DNA of 5,009 nt from Fen-1258 sp964595365 (GTDB taxonomy: Bacteria; Bacteroidota; Ignavibacteria; Ignavibacteriales; Melioribacteraceae), in NCBI GenBank assembly GCA_964595365.1, contig CAZQQC010000161.1:1-5009 (forward strand), written 5' to 3'. Below are positions 1-5,009 of this stretch, piece by piece. The translations under genes and the position numbers were made by a program. Below the pieces are notes generated by a model. That model did not search any database and was not told the DNA's origin. It saw only the letters and a program-made list of their open reading frames with translations. Positions within the stretch are counted from its first letter, which is position 1; each line of letters starts with the position of its first letter.

Positions 1-258
1 GATTATATGGGTCGGAAAATAATTGGCAAAAAAATTTGTCGTGTTCTTTTTTGCTTTATGGTGCTCATGCTTAAATGTAATGTACGGTTGTTGCGGATTA
101 ATTGATATAATCAAATGAAAATAATGATTGTCATTATCCGGAACGTGAAGAAATAATTTATCTTTTTCTTGAGTATACGCCTCCAGTATTCGTTTGCCTG
201 TAAGGCAAGATTTCAGTTCTTCGACGCAACGGCATAGGTAGAAATAATTCTTATACAT
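1..258 (-). CDS. NFACT-family protein (RqcH/FbpA-like), N-terminal part, cut by window edge
   Basis: The frame is open from an ATG at 258-256 to base 1 (86 codons) and continues off the window. The translation starts MYKNYFYLCRCVEEL and reads like a real protein. Its layout matches the NFACT N-terminal domain: a helix ending in an LxGxRI-type turn (LTGKRI, residues 19-24), then a strand pair 'QEKDKLFLHV' (30-39), then 'LIISINPQQPYITF' (49-62), then 'KAKKNT' (68-73), a segment I recall from Bacteroidota homologues. Family members usually have about 500-570 residues. RqcH and eukaryotic Rqc2/NEMF bind the large ribosomal subunit with stalled peptidyl-tRNA, and bacterial RqcH directs C-terminal alanine tailing. 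The Asp-Arg pair needed for tailing in B. subtilis RqcH would lie just beyond the edge, so activity cannot be judged. No Shine-Dalgarno is seen (ATTAAAA before ATG). The gene lies 46 bases downstream of the GlmU-like gene on the same strand and may share its transcript. Family call fairly sure; RqcH function is inferred. Confidence 0.72.
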   Translation of the reverse strand, partial: MYKNYFYLCRCVEELKSCLTGKRILEAYTQEKDKLFLHVPDNDNHYFHLIISINPQQPYITFKHEHHKAKKNTTNFFANYFPTHII

Positions 259-304
259 TTTTAATCAGAACAATTTCAAATTTAGAGTGTTACAAATTGG
301 CAAT

Positions 305-1549
305 TTATTTCCTTTCTGCCGCAGTCATTTCAAATATATTCTTCAACAAATTAATTTCATTTTCTGAAATTGTAATTCCTCTGCGCGCCATAACGGCTTT
401 CGCAACTTCTATCGATTTGTTTATGTCGTATATCTGTAACGAGTCGGAACCGCCCCAGCTGAACGAGGGAAGATAGCGTGAGGGAAATCCAGCACCGAAA
501 ATATTACACGAAATGCCAACTACTGTACCCGTATTAAACATCGTGTTGATGGTCGTCTTAGAGTGATCACCCATTATCAATCCTACGAATTGAGAATTAG
601 TCCCCGTTGATTTTCCGTTAATCAAAACGGAAACATTCGAGTAGTTGTTTTTCAAATCGCTGTTGTTTGTGCCAGCACCAAGATTCACCCAGCTTCCAAG
701 ATACGAATGGCCGAGAAATCCTTCATGCTGTTTGTTGGAATATGAATGAATGATAGACGATTCAACTTCGCCGCCTACTTTGCAAACTTTGCCAATGCCG
801 GTGTTATGATAAATTTTAGCATGGGATTTTATCAATGAATTGTTTCCTATAAACGCCGGTCCTTGAATCAGCGCATGAGACATTACATGAACATCCTTTC
901 CGATGTAAATTGGTCCGTTCGATGCGTCAAGAAAAACGAAAGGGTCGATAACCGCTTCGGGTGATACAAAAATTTTTTTCCTGTTTTTATATTCAACCGA
1001 GTGAAATTTTTTAATAGTAGTGCCGGATTGTCTTTTTCCCAATTTTTCAAAATCATTTTTGATTTCGTCTCCATTACGATTTACCAAATCCCATGGATAC
1101 TTAACAAGGGCAATGTTTGTGTTAACTCTCTCTACATCGGGAACAGAATCGAATAGAAAAAAATCCGGGTCTAAATTTTTCAACTTATTTATTTTATCGA
1201 GAGAGAGGCGAACTGCAGCAACGGATCCATCGTTTGCAATTAAAATTTTATTGAGATCGAGCCTGGCAATCTGCTTTGCATGTTCGTTTGTGAGAATTGC
1301 TCTACCGTTTACAAATAATATTTCAGGGAAGTCAAACTTATTCACTATGCTTTTGGGATTGCGTTCCCTTAAAACGTCGCTCAGATAGTTTCTGGAGTGT
1401 AATATCAGTGTCTTGGAAGAGAAATGTGATATAATTTTTTCTCTTAATGTTAAAATGCCGCATCGAAGATCATAGACCGGTAATAAGTAAGTTAGCGGCA
1501 AGAAATTTTTGAATCCTTCATCTTCAAAAATACAAAGCATGCTTTTCAT
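305..1549 (-). CDS. Alternative GlmU-family protein: sugar nucleotidyltransferase-like plus hexapeptide acyltransferase
   Basis: This 414-residue protein has two parts. Residues 4-150 begin MLCIFEDEGFKNFLPL and contain 'LTYLLPVYDLRCGILTLREK' (19-38). That is the signature start of the alternative GlmU-type family seen in Bacteroidota and relatives (sugar nucleotidyltransferase domain, TIGR03991-like); the classical GlmU 'LAAGxGTRM' loop is absent. Residues 195-350 form a left-handed beta-helix of hexapeptide repeats (VSPEAVIDPFVFLD, GPIYIGKDVHV, GPAFIGNNSLI). 'GHSYLGSWVNLGAGT' (280-294) aligns with the E. coli GlmU segment around catalytic His363, making His281 the likely equivalent, and is followed by 'NNYSNV'. 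Expected role: acetylation of glucosamine-1-phosphate and UDP transfer to give UDP-GlcNAc for cell-wall or surface glycans, in the cytoplasm. The family reaction is an annotation by similarity; the sugar is not proven. ATG at 1549 was chosen; a second ATG at 1540 gives MLCIFEDEG, the usual family start, and is equally possible. Neither has a clear Shine-Dalgarno, only GAAGAAAAG before the first. Confidence 0.85.
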   Translation of the reverse strand: MKSMLCIFEDEGFKNFLPLTYLLPVYDLRCGILTLREKIISHFSSKTLILHSRNYLSDVLRERNPKSIVNKFDFPEILFVNGRAILTNEHAKQIARLDLNKILIANDGSVAAVRLSLDKINKLKNLDPDFFLFDSVPDVERVNTNIALVKYPWDLVNRNGDEIKNDFEKLGKRQSGTTIKKFHSVEYKNRKKIFVSPEAVIDPFVFLDASNGPIYIGKDVHVMSHALIQGPAFIGNNSLIKSHAKIYHNTGIGKVCKVGGEVESSIIHSYSNKQHEGFLGHSYLGSWVNLGAGTNNSDLKNNYSNVSVLINGKSTGTNSQFVGLIMGDHSKTTINTMFNTGTVVGISCNIFGAGFPSRYLPSFSWGGSDSLQIYDINKSIEVAKAVMARRGITISENEINLLKNIFEMTAAERK

Positions 1550-1691
1550 ACTTTTCTTCGTTTGTTTGAATAAAAGTTTGATTGTTGTGAGAAATTAATT
1601 AAAAAAATTACCAAGAAGCAAAGTATCTGACATCGGTCTCAACTTTCAAGTACCTTAAAGAAGATAAAAACATGAATGTTGTTATGGCTCT

Positions 1692-1720
1692 TTGGCAGAC
1701 CGGGGAAACTTTGATAAATT
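1692..1720 (+). promoter_or_regulatory. Possible sigma-70-type promoter for the methyltransferase gene
   Basis: TTGGCA (1692-1697) differs from the -35 consensus TTGACA at one base. It is followed by exactly 17 bases and then TAAATT (1715-1720), which matches TATAAT at four of six positions. The predicted transcript would start near 1727, about 20 bases before the ATG at 1747. The same bases also resemble the Bacteroidota pattern (TTTG at 1691-1694, then TAAATTTTG at 1715-1723, close to TAnnTTTG). In AT-rich DNA such matches arise by chance, so this is only a candidate. Confidence 0.3.
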
Positions 1721-1746
1721 TTGATTGAATTTTTGAAAATTATATC

Positions 1747-2490
1747 ATGTCAGAAAAACATTTCTACGAGCAAAAAGAATTTACCGAAAGGTATCTTCTT
1801 CCTTATTTTAAAAAACAGATAGAAGATTTTGAGAAGAAGAAAATATTGGAAATCGGTTGTGCCGAAGGCGGTTTGCTGGAAGTAATGAAAATTAATGGCA
1901 ATTACAGTATAGGAATTGAGTTAAGCGCCGAGCGTGCTGCAATTGCGAAAAAGAAAAATTCGAAGTTGAATGTGATTGTTGGAGATATTACCGATCCAGA
2001 ACTCACTAAAAAACTGAAAGAAAAGTTCGATCTAATCATTATGCGGGAAGTTATCGAACATGTGAGAAATAAAACGGCGGCATTCGATAATCTTAATGTG
2101 CTACTGAGTGATGGAGGATATTTATTCATTAGTTTTCCACCTAAGAGATCGCCGTTTGCCGGGCATCAGCAGATCGGCAGAAGTTTTTTAAAGAATATTC
2201 CGTATTTGCATATTTTACCAAAATTATTTCTAAAAGTGATAGCGAAATTTATGGATGAGGACAAAGATTATGTCGATGAAATCAAACTGCATTTCGGCAC
2301 AGGTTGTTCAATTAAAGAATTTGAAAAGCAAAGCAAACGAATAAATCTGCATCCCGTAAAAAAAGAATTTTTCTTTTTCCGGCCGATCTACGCATTACGT
2401 TTCGGTTTGCCAATAGTTAAACTTCCAGATATTCCAGTACTGAGAGAGTACATTTCATTCGGCTGTGAATGTTTACTTCAAAAAAAGTAG
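1747..2490 (+). CDS. Class I SAM-dependent methyltransferase, substrate unknown
   Basis: The 247-residue product has the Rossmann-type methyltransferase motifs in order. Motif I 'ILEIGCAEGGLLEVM' (33-47) binds SAM. Acidic Glu58 in 'GIELS' should hold the ribose. Asp80 in 'IVGDITD' should contact the adenine. 'FDLIIMREVIEHV' (94-106) is the post-II motif typical of the UbiE/UbiG-like Methyltransf_11/23 group, followed by 'LLSDGGYLFISFPP' (119-132). A C-terminal part with 'FAGHQQIGRS' (137-146) and 'IPYLHILPK' (151-159) resembles methyltransferases found in surface-glycan and lipid clusters, but nothing nearby fixes a substrate. There is no signal peptide or confident membrane helix, so it is cytoplasmic. 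The ATG at 1747 is preceded by AT-rich sequence without a Shine-Dalgarno. An in-frame TGA at 1726-1728 excludes a longer version, and the next Met is inside motif I. It is divergent from the GlmU-like gene and is followed by a 172-base gap, so it may be transcribed alone. Confidence 0.85.
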   Translation: MSEKHFYEQKEFTERYLLPYFKKQIEDFEKKKILEIGCAEGGLLEVMKINGNYSIGIELSAERAAIAKKKNSKLNVIVGDITDPELTKKLKEKFDLIIMREVIEHVRNKTAAFDNLNVLLSDGGYLFISFPPKRSPFAGHQQIGRSFLKNIPYLHILPKLFLKVIAKFMDEDKDYVDEIKLHFGTGCSIKEFEKQSKRINLHPVKKEFFFFRPIYALRFGLPIVKLPDIPVLREYISFGCECLLQKK

Positions 2491-2496
2491 CATAGT

Positions 2497-2590
2497 AACC
2501 TTCGAGCCTGTCTATCTCGAGTTTGTTGTACAAGACTCAAGCAGAGCAATAATTGGCAGACAAGGTTGTAAAGCAGTAACCTCGAAAGTT
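2497..2590. other. Nested inverted repeats in intergenic region; candidate structured RNA element
   Basis: Three sets of complementary segments are nested within 94 bases. The outer arm AACCTTCGAG (2497-2506) pairs with CTCGAAAGTT (2581-2590) at nine of ten positions, with one C-A mismatch. Next to it CCTGTCT (2507-2513) pairs with AGACAAGG (2558-2565) through seven pairs and one bulged A. At the tip GAGTTTG (2519-2525) pairs with CAAGACTC (2531-2538) with one bulged G and a five-base loop. TCGAG (2502-2506) could instead pair with the nearby CTCGA (2516-2520), giving a mutually exclusive fold. An eight-base direct repeat AGTAACCT occurs at 2494-2501 and 2575-2582. The element lies just after the methyltransferase stop and 72 bases before the transporter ATG. 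It could be a leader of the transporter mRNA, a 3' end structure or a small RNA. No T-run follows directly, so it is not a classical terminator. I recognise no known RNA family. Confidence 0.35.
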
Positions 2591-2653
2591 TCATAAGAAA
2601 ATTTTTAATTTATTTAATCATTCAATATCTTTGAACCAATTCTGAAATAACAC

Positions 2654-2657
2654 GAGG
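2654..2657 (+). promoter_or_regulatory. Ribosome binding site for the MFS transporter (GAGG)
   Basis: GAGG ends five bases before the ATG at 2663. The next in-frame ATG (2672, Met4) would be 14 bases away, so this site favours the first ATG as the start. Confidence 0.55.
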
Positions 2658-2662
2658 CTAAA

Positions 2663-3937
2663 ATGTTCGAGATGCAGAAAAAACTTTCCAACACTTTTTA
2701 TTCAATTCTAAGTTTACCTTCTACTGCTATGGGATTTGCATTATCAATTCAGATTGCAGCTTTAAGCTGGTTAATGAGAACAAAATATAATCTGGATCTG
2801 CACGAAATTGGCTTTGTATGGGCTGCAGGTCCGCTCGCAGGAATTATCGGTCAACCTATTATTGGATTGATCAGCGATAAAGTTTGGTTCTGGGGTGGAA
2901 GACGGCGACCATTTATTTTGTTAGGCGGAACTCTGGCTGCATTAATGTTATTTGCTCTTCCTAACATAGACAGAATAAGCGGCTTCTTGCAATTGAGCAG
3001 CATAATTGTGGTTGCGGTGATTGTCGCCTTAACGCTTGACCTTGCAATAAATATTTCATTCAACCCTACACGCTCAATAATTGCCGATGTAACGCCAGAA
3101 GGAACCACGCGGACAAAAGGTTACACATGGATGCAGACGATTTCCGGAACATTCGGAGTTCTGGCTTATGCACTTGGTGCCATTTTCGGAAATTACTTTT
3201 TGATCTACTTCGGTGTTTTTCTTGTACTCGCATTTTCAATCTTACCGATGCTGTTCATTAAAGAACCGCGCCAACCGAAGCTGGCACAAGTTGCGGATTA
3301 TTCAACAGAATCTAAAACGGACTGGAATCAATATCTTAAACTTTTATTTGCACATTCTTTTTCATGGATTGGAATTCAAACGATGTTCGTTTACATGATA
3401 GGTTATGTTGAACAGAAATTGAATCCGAATCCGGCAAACGCAGATGAGACCGGACAAATAATTTCAATCTCATTTTTAATTTTGAATGCGGTTGGTGCAC
3501 TGCTGCCGGCATTTGTATTGGAACCGCTTACTGAAAAATTCGGAAGAGTTAAAATCCATCTTACATGTGTTGGTATAATGGCACTTGCTTATTTCGGAAT
3601 AGTAGTTCTCGGCAAGAGTTCAATAATGGTTTGGGTAATGATGGCTGTCGCCGGCATCGGTTGGGCTGCTGTGGTCAGTCTTCCGTTTGCAATCATGTCT
3701 GAAAAAGTTAATAAGAACCGGATGGGATTTTTTATGGGAATTTTTAATTTGTCGGTTGTGCTGCCGCAGTTGTTTGTAAGTTTGGTATTGGGAACATTTA
3801 TACAAAATTCCGGCAACAAAAATTTAATTTTTATTATTAGCTCGGTTTCTCTTATGCTTTCATCTTTGTTGTGGTTGATGGTAAAAGAAAATAAATCCGG
3901 AAATGTTTCTGTAAATGCCGTTCCCGGTAATCACTGA
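2663..3937 (+). CDS. MFS sugar transporter, SUC/SLC45-like (GPH-type) family
   Basis: The 424-residue inner-membrane protein has about 12 hydrophobic helices (roughly 14-36, 47-70, 84-101, 111-132, 155-177, 179-198, 225-247, 264-284, 296-316, 319-341, 352-376 and 385-407), with a polar central loop near 199-224. The loop between helices 2 and 3 reads 'GLISDKVWFWGGRRRPF' (68-84), the SDxxxxxxGRRRP form of MFS motif A shared with plant sucrose transporters and animal SLC45 proteins. 'NPTRSIIADVTP' (134-145) and 'MGIFNLSVVLPQLFVSL' (358-374) match further conserved stretches of that family. Members carry sucrose, maltose or related sugars, usually with protons, so cytoplasmic uptake of a disaccharide or small glucoside is the likely role. 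The actual substrate cannot be read from this sequence, and no glycoside hydrolase or SusC/D gene lies in the window. Length is normal and complete. The start is backed by GAGG upstream. It probably shares a transcript with the secreted-protein gene 34 bases downstream. Confidence 0.88.
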   Translation: MFEMQKKLSNTFYSILSLPSTAMGFALSIQIAALSWLMRTKYNLDLHEIGFVWAAGPLAGIIGQPIIGLISDKVWFWGGRRRPFILLGGTLAALMLFALPNIDRISGFLQLSSIIVVAVIVALTLDLAINISFNPTRSIIADVTPEGTTRTKGYTWMQTISGTFGVLAYALGAIFGNYFLIYFGVFLVLAFSILPMLFIKEPRQPKLAQVADYSTESKTDWNQYLKLLFAHSFSWIGIQTMFVYMIGYVEQKLNPNPANADETGQIISISFLILNAVGALLPAFVLEPLTEKFGRVKIHLTCVGIMALAYFGIVVLGKSSIMVWVMMAVAGIGWAAVVSLPFAIMSEKVNKNRMGFFMGIFNLSVVLPQLFVSLVLGTFIQNSGNKNLIFIISSVSLMLSSLLWLMVKENKSGNVSVNAVPGNH

Positions 3938-3960
3938 AAGATGTGTTTGTGAAAATTGAT

Positions 3961-3965
3961 GGAGG
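3961..3965 (+). promoter_or_regulatory. Strong Shine-Dalgarno (GGAGG) for the secreted protein gene
   Basis: GGAGG is separated by six bases from the ATG at 3972, the ideal spacing. It is the best ribosome binding site in the window and fixes the start. An out-of-frame ATG at 3967 is too close to be used. The full motif suggests the host ribosome uses Shine-Dalgarno pairing for at least some genes. Confidence 0.75.
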
Positions 3966-3971
3966 AATGTT

Positions 3972-4820
3972 ATGCAGAGAGTATTCAAGAAAGAATTAGC
4001 GATCATCGTTTTCCTGCTAAGCGGAATTCTATACGCTCAGGAAAACAAATCAAAGTTTCAAGTTGATTACAACGAAATAAACGGCGAGCTGACTTCAAAA
4101 GATCAGTTCAAAAAAGATTTTGGCAGATACAAAGGATTTGAAATTGAACTATACGAAGACGAGCTGGTAAATTTTGTTGTCTTCTCTAAAGATTTTCAAC
4201 CCGAAATTGCACTTGTGAATCCGCAAGGAGAAATTTTCCAGCAGAGCATTGGTAACAAAAAAGGTTATGCCAGTATAATCACTTCAATCCCCACATTGGG
4301 CAACTGGATTGTTTATGTTGTGGGAAAAGAAAACTTGTACGGAAAATACCAACTGCAGATTTCAATTGCAGAACCGAATGCGCTAACACTTATTCCGGCT
4401 GCCGACTTATGCACATCACTGGAATTTCTCATTGCCCATTCAAATGCTTATTTCTATTTGTTGGAAAATGCTATCGAAAAAAAAGCCACAAAGTTTTGGT
4501 TGAGCGATGCTCTGGATGAATTCTTTGATGAAGACGACGGATCTTACAACGCACTTTATTACAGCGGTAATGAAAATTCTAAAGCTGAAAGTGTTTTCAA
4601 AAATATATCGGATAAAGTTTCTGCATGTCTTGCCGGCTGGCTACCAAAATCAGTAAACTGGAAAAAGATGGAGAACTATAAAGAGAAATCTCTGACATTT
4701 ATTGAAAAAGTTAACAACAAGCAACGTTACGTGAAAATTTCGGTTTATGATATGCTGGGTTCAAGACAGAAATATCAAAATAGATTTGAAGTTTATGTGC
4801 AAATAAACCGTAATAGATAA
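3972..4820 (+). CDS. Secreted protein with PPC-like beta-sandwich and unrecognised C-terminal domain
   Basis: The 282-residue product begins with a Sec signal peptide: basic residues KK at 6-7, a hydrophobic core (9-20) and a likely signal peptidase I site after Ala22 (ILYA/QEN). There is no lipobox cysteine, so it should be periplasmic or exported. Residues about 35-132 read 'NGELTSKDQF', 'GRYKGFEIELYEDE', 'FVVFSKDFQPEIALVNPQGE' and 'YGKYQLQI'. This order resembles bacterial pre-peptidase C-terminal (PPC) domains: G-x-L, polar, strand, 'S-x-DF', 'P-x-G', then a closing strand. Residues about 140-280 form a second domain I do not recognise: a helical part with Cys147 and Cys219 (the only mature cysteines, possibly a disulfide), aromatic- and acid-rich 'LDEFFDEDDGSYNALYY' (181-197), 'CLAGWLP' (219-225), and C-terminal strands 'YVKISVYDM' and 'FEVYVQI'. 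No catalytic motif is evident. It lies 34 bases after the transporter, so the two may be co-expressed, but a shared function is only inferred. Confidence 0.8.
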   Translation: MQRVFKKELAIIVFLLSGILYAQENKSKFQVDYNEINGELTSKDQFKKDFGRYKGFEIELYEDELVNFVVFSKDFQPEIALVNPQGEIFQQSIGNKKGYASIITSIPTLGNWIVYVVGKENLYGKYQLQISIAEPNALTLIPAADLCTSLEFLIAHSNAYFYLLENAIEKKATKFWLSDALDEFFDEDDGSYNALYYSGNENSKAESVFKNISDKVSACLAGWLPKSVNWKKMENYKEKSLTFIEKVNNKQRYVKISVYDMLGSRQKYQNRFEVYVQINRNR

Positions 4821-4874
4821 CGCAAGCGTATGTCTCAAAAGTAATGTCTTTTTTTATAGAATAGAACTGATGAA

Positions 4875-4901
4875 ACGGATTAAGCAGATTTCCGCAGATA
4901 G
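4875..4901. repeat. Degenerate ~9-base tandem repeat in the right-hand intergenic tail
   Basis: Three consecutive units, acggattaa, gcagatttc and cgcagatag, share a core AGAT/GGAT at the same phase. Similar 'GGATTAA...CAGATT...GCAGAT' stretches occur in intergenic DNA of many Bacteroidota-branch genomes (recollection, not a search). The surrounding 4821-5009 holds no gene I can support. A short AT-only inverted repeat with a T-run near 4849-4855 is too weak to call a terminator. Confidence 0.25.
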
Positions 4902-5009
4902 AATTTTGCCCGTTATTTTTGAGGCTTCAGTTCACTGTCTAAATATTAATTAATCACTGCTGTCCAAAATAAAAAATAGCAAACAAAATAGTATTGAAAA
5001 TAAGTTGTA

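Noticed and set aside
7..105. Plus-strand open frame MGRKIIGKKICRVLFCF... at the left edge.
   Set aside because: It overlaps the much more protein-like NFACT frame on the other strand, is Cys-rich with odd composition, and has no ribosome binding site.
120..138. A Fur-box-like palindrome, AATAATGATTGTCATTATC, matching 16 of 19 bases of the E. coli Fur consensus.
   Set aside because: It lies inside the NFACT coding sequence (codons for Asp-Asn-Asp-Asn-His-Tyr on the minus strand), about 120 bases downstream of that gene's start, with no gene start nearby to regulate. It is most likely a chance product of the codons.
194..208. Small hairpin TTGCCT-GTA-AGGCAA that could be a terminator for the GlmU-like gene.
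   Set aside because: It falls within the NFACT frame, has no following T-run and has only a six-base stem.
277..284. TAAATTTG on the minus strand, an exact match to the Bacteroidota -7 element TAnnTTTG, 18 bases before the NFACT start.
   Set aside because: No TTTG is found at the -33 position 19-21 bases upstream, and such words are frequent in AT-rich DNA.
1020..1388. 122-codon plus-strand open frame overlapping the GlmU-like gene.
   Set aside because: It is antisense to a well-supported enzyme gene, and its Ser/Arg/Leu/Phe-rich translation is typical of a shadow frame.
4836..4856. Possible terminator AAAAG-TAATGT-CTTTT with T-run after the secreted-protein gene.
   Set aside because: The stem is five pairs with a single G-C pair, too weak for an intrinsic terminator call.
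4954..5009. Possible minus-strand gene end at the right edge (several short open frames to the border).
   Set aside because: All three frames stay open for only about 16-20 codons with low-complexity Phe/Leu/Ile composition, and none stands out.

Overview
The window carries five protein genes in two divergent blocks. The sequence is AT-rich. The gene families and start-site style suggest a member of the Bacteroidota/Chlorobiota/Ignavibacteria branch. The signs are an alternative GlmU-type protein with a 'LPLTYLLPVYDLR' N-terminus, of the kind annotated mainly in that branch, an NFACT protein of the same flavour, and starts with little or no Shine-Dalgarno sequence. One gene does have a textbook GGAGG, which fits Ignavibacteria/Chlorobi better than classical Bacteroides. 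The assignment is an inference, not a proof.

Left block, minus strand (1-1549). A 414-residue GlmU-like protein, with a nucleotidyltransferase-like N-terminus and a left-handed beta-helix acyltransferase C-terminus, is followed after 46 bases by the first 86 codons of a gene that leaves the window at base 1. That partial gene is easy to overlook because it is short and cut. Its translation matches the N-terminal domain of the NFACT/RqcH family (ribosome-associated quality control).

Centre (1550-2662). A 197-base divergent spacer holds a plausible sigma-70-like promoter reading right. A class I SAM-dependent methyltransferase of unknown substrate follows. The 172-base gap after it contains a striking nested set of complementary segments (2497-2590) with a possible alternative pairing. 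This is the best candidate for an undescribed element here, though it rests on base complementarity seen by eye.

Right block, plus strand (2663-4820). A 12-helix MFS sugar transporter of the SUC/SLC45 type is followed after 34 bases by a secreted protein. That protein has a signal peptide, a PPC-like beta-sandwich and an unrecognised C-terminal domain. The short gap and strong ribosome binding site suggest co-transcription. The last 189 bases show no gene, only a short degenerate repeat.

The window is mostly ordinary housekeeping and transport DNA. I see no phage, IS, CRISPR, tRNA or rRNA feature and no clear defence system.
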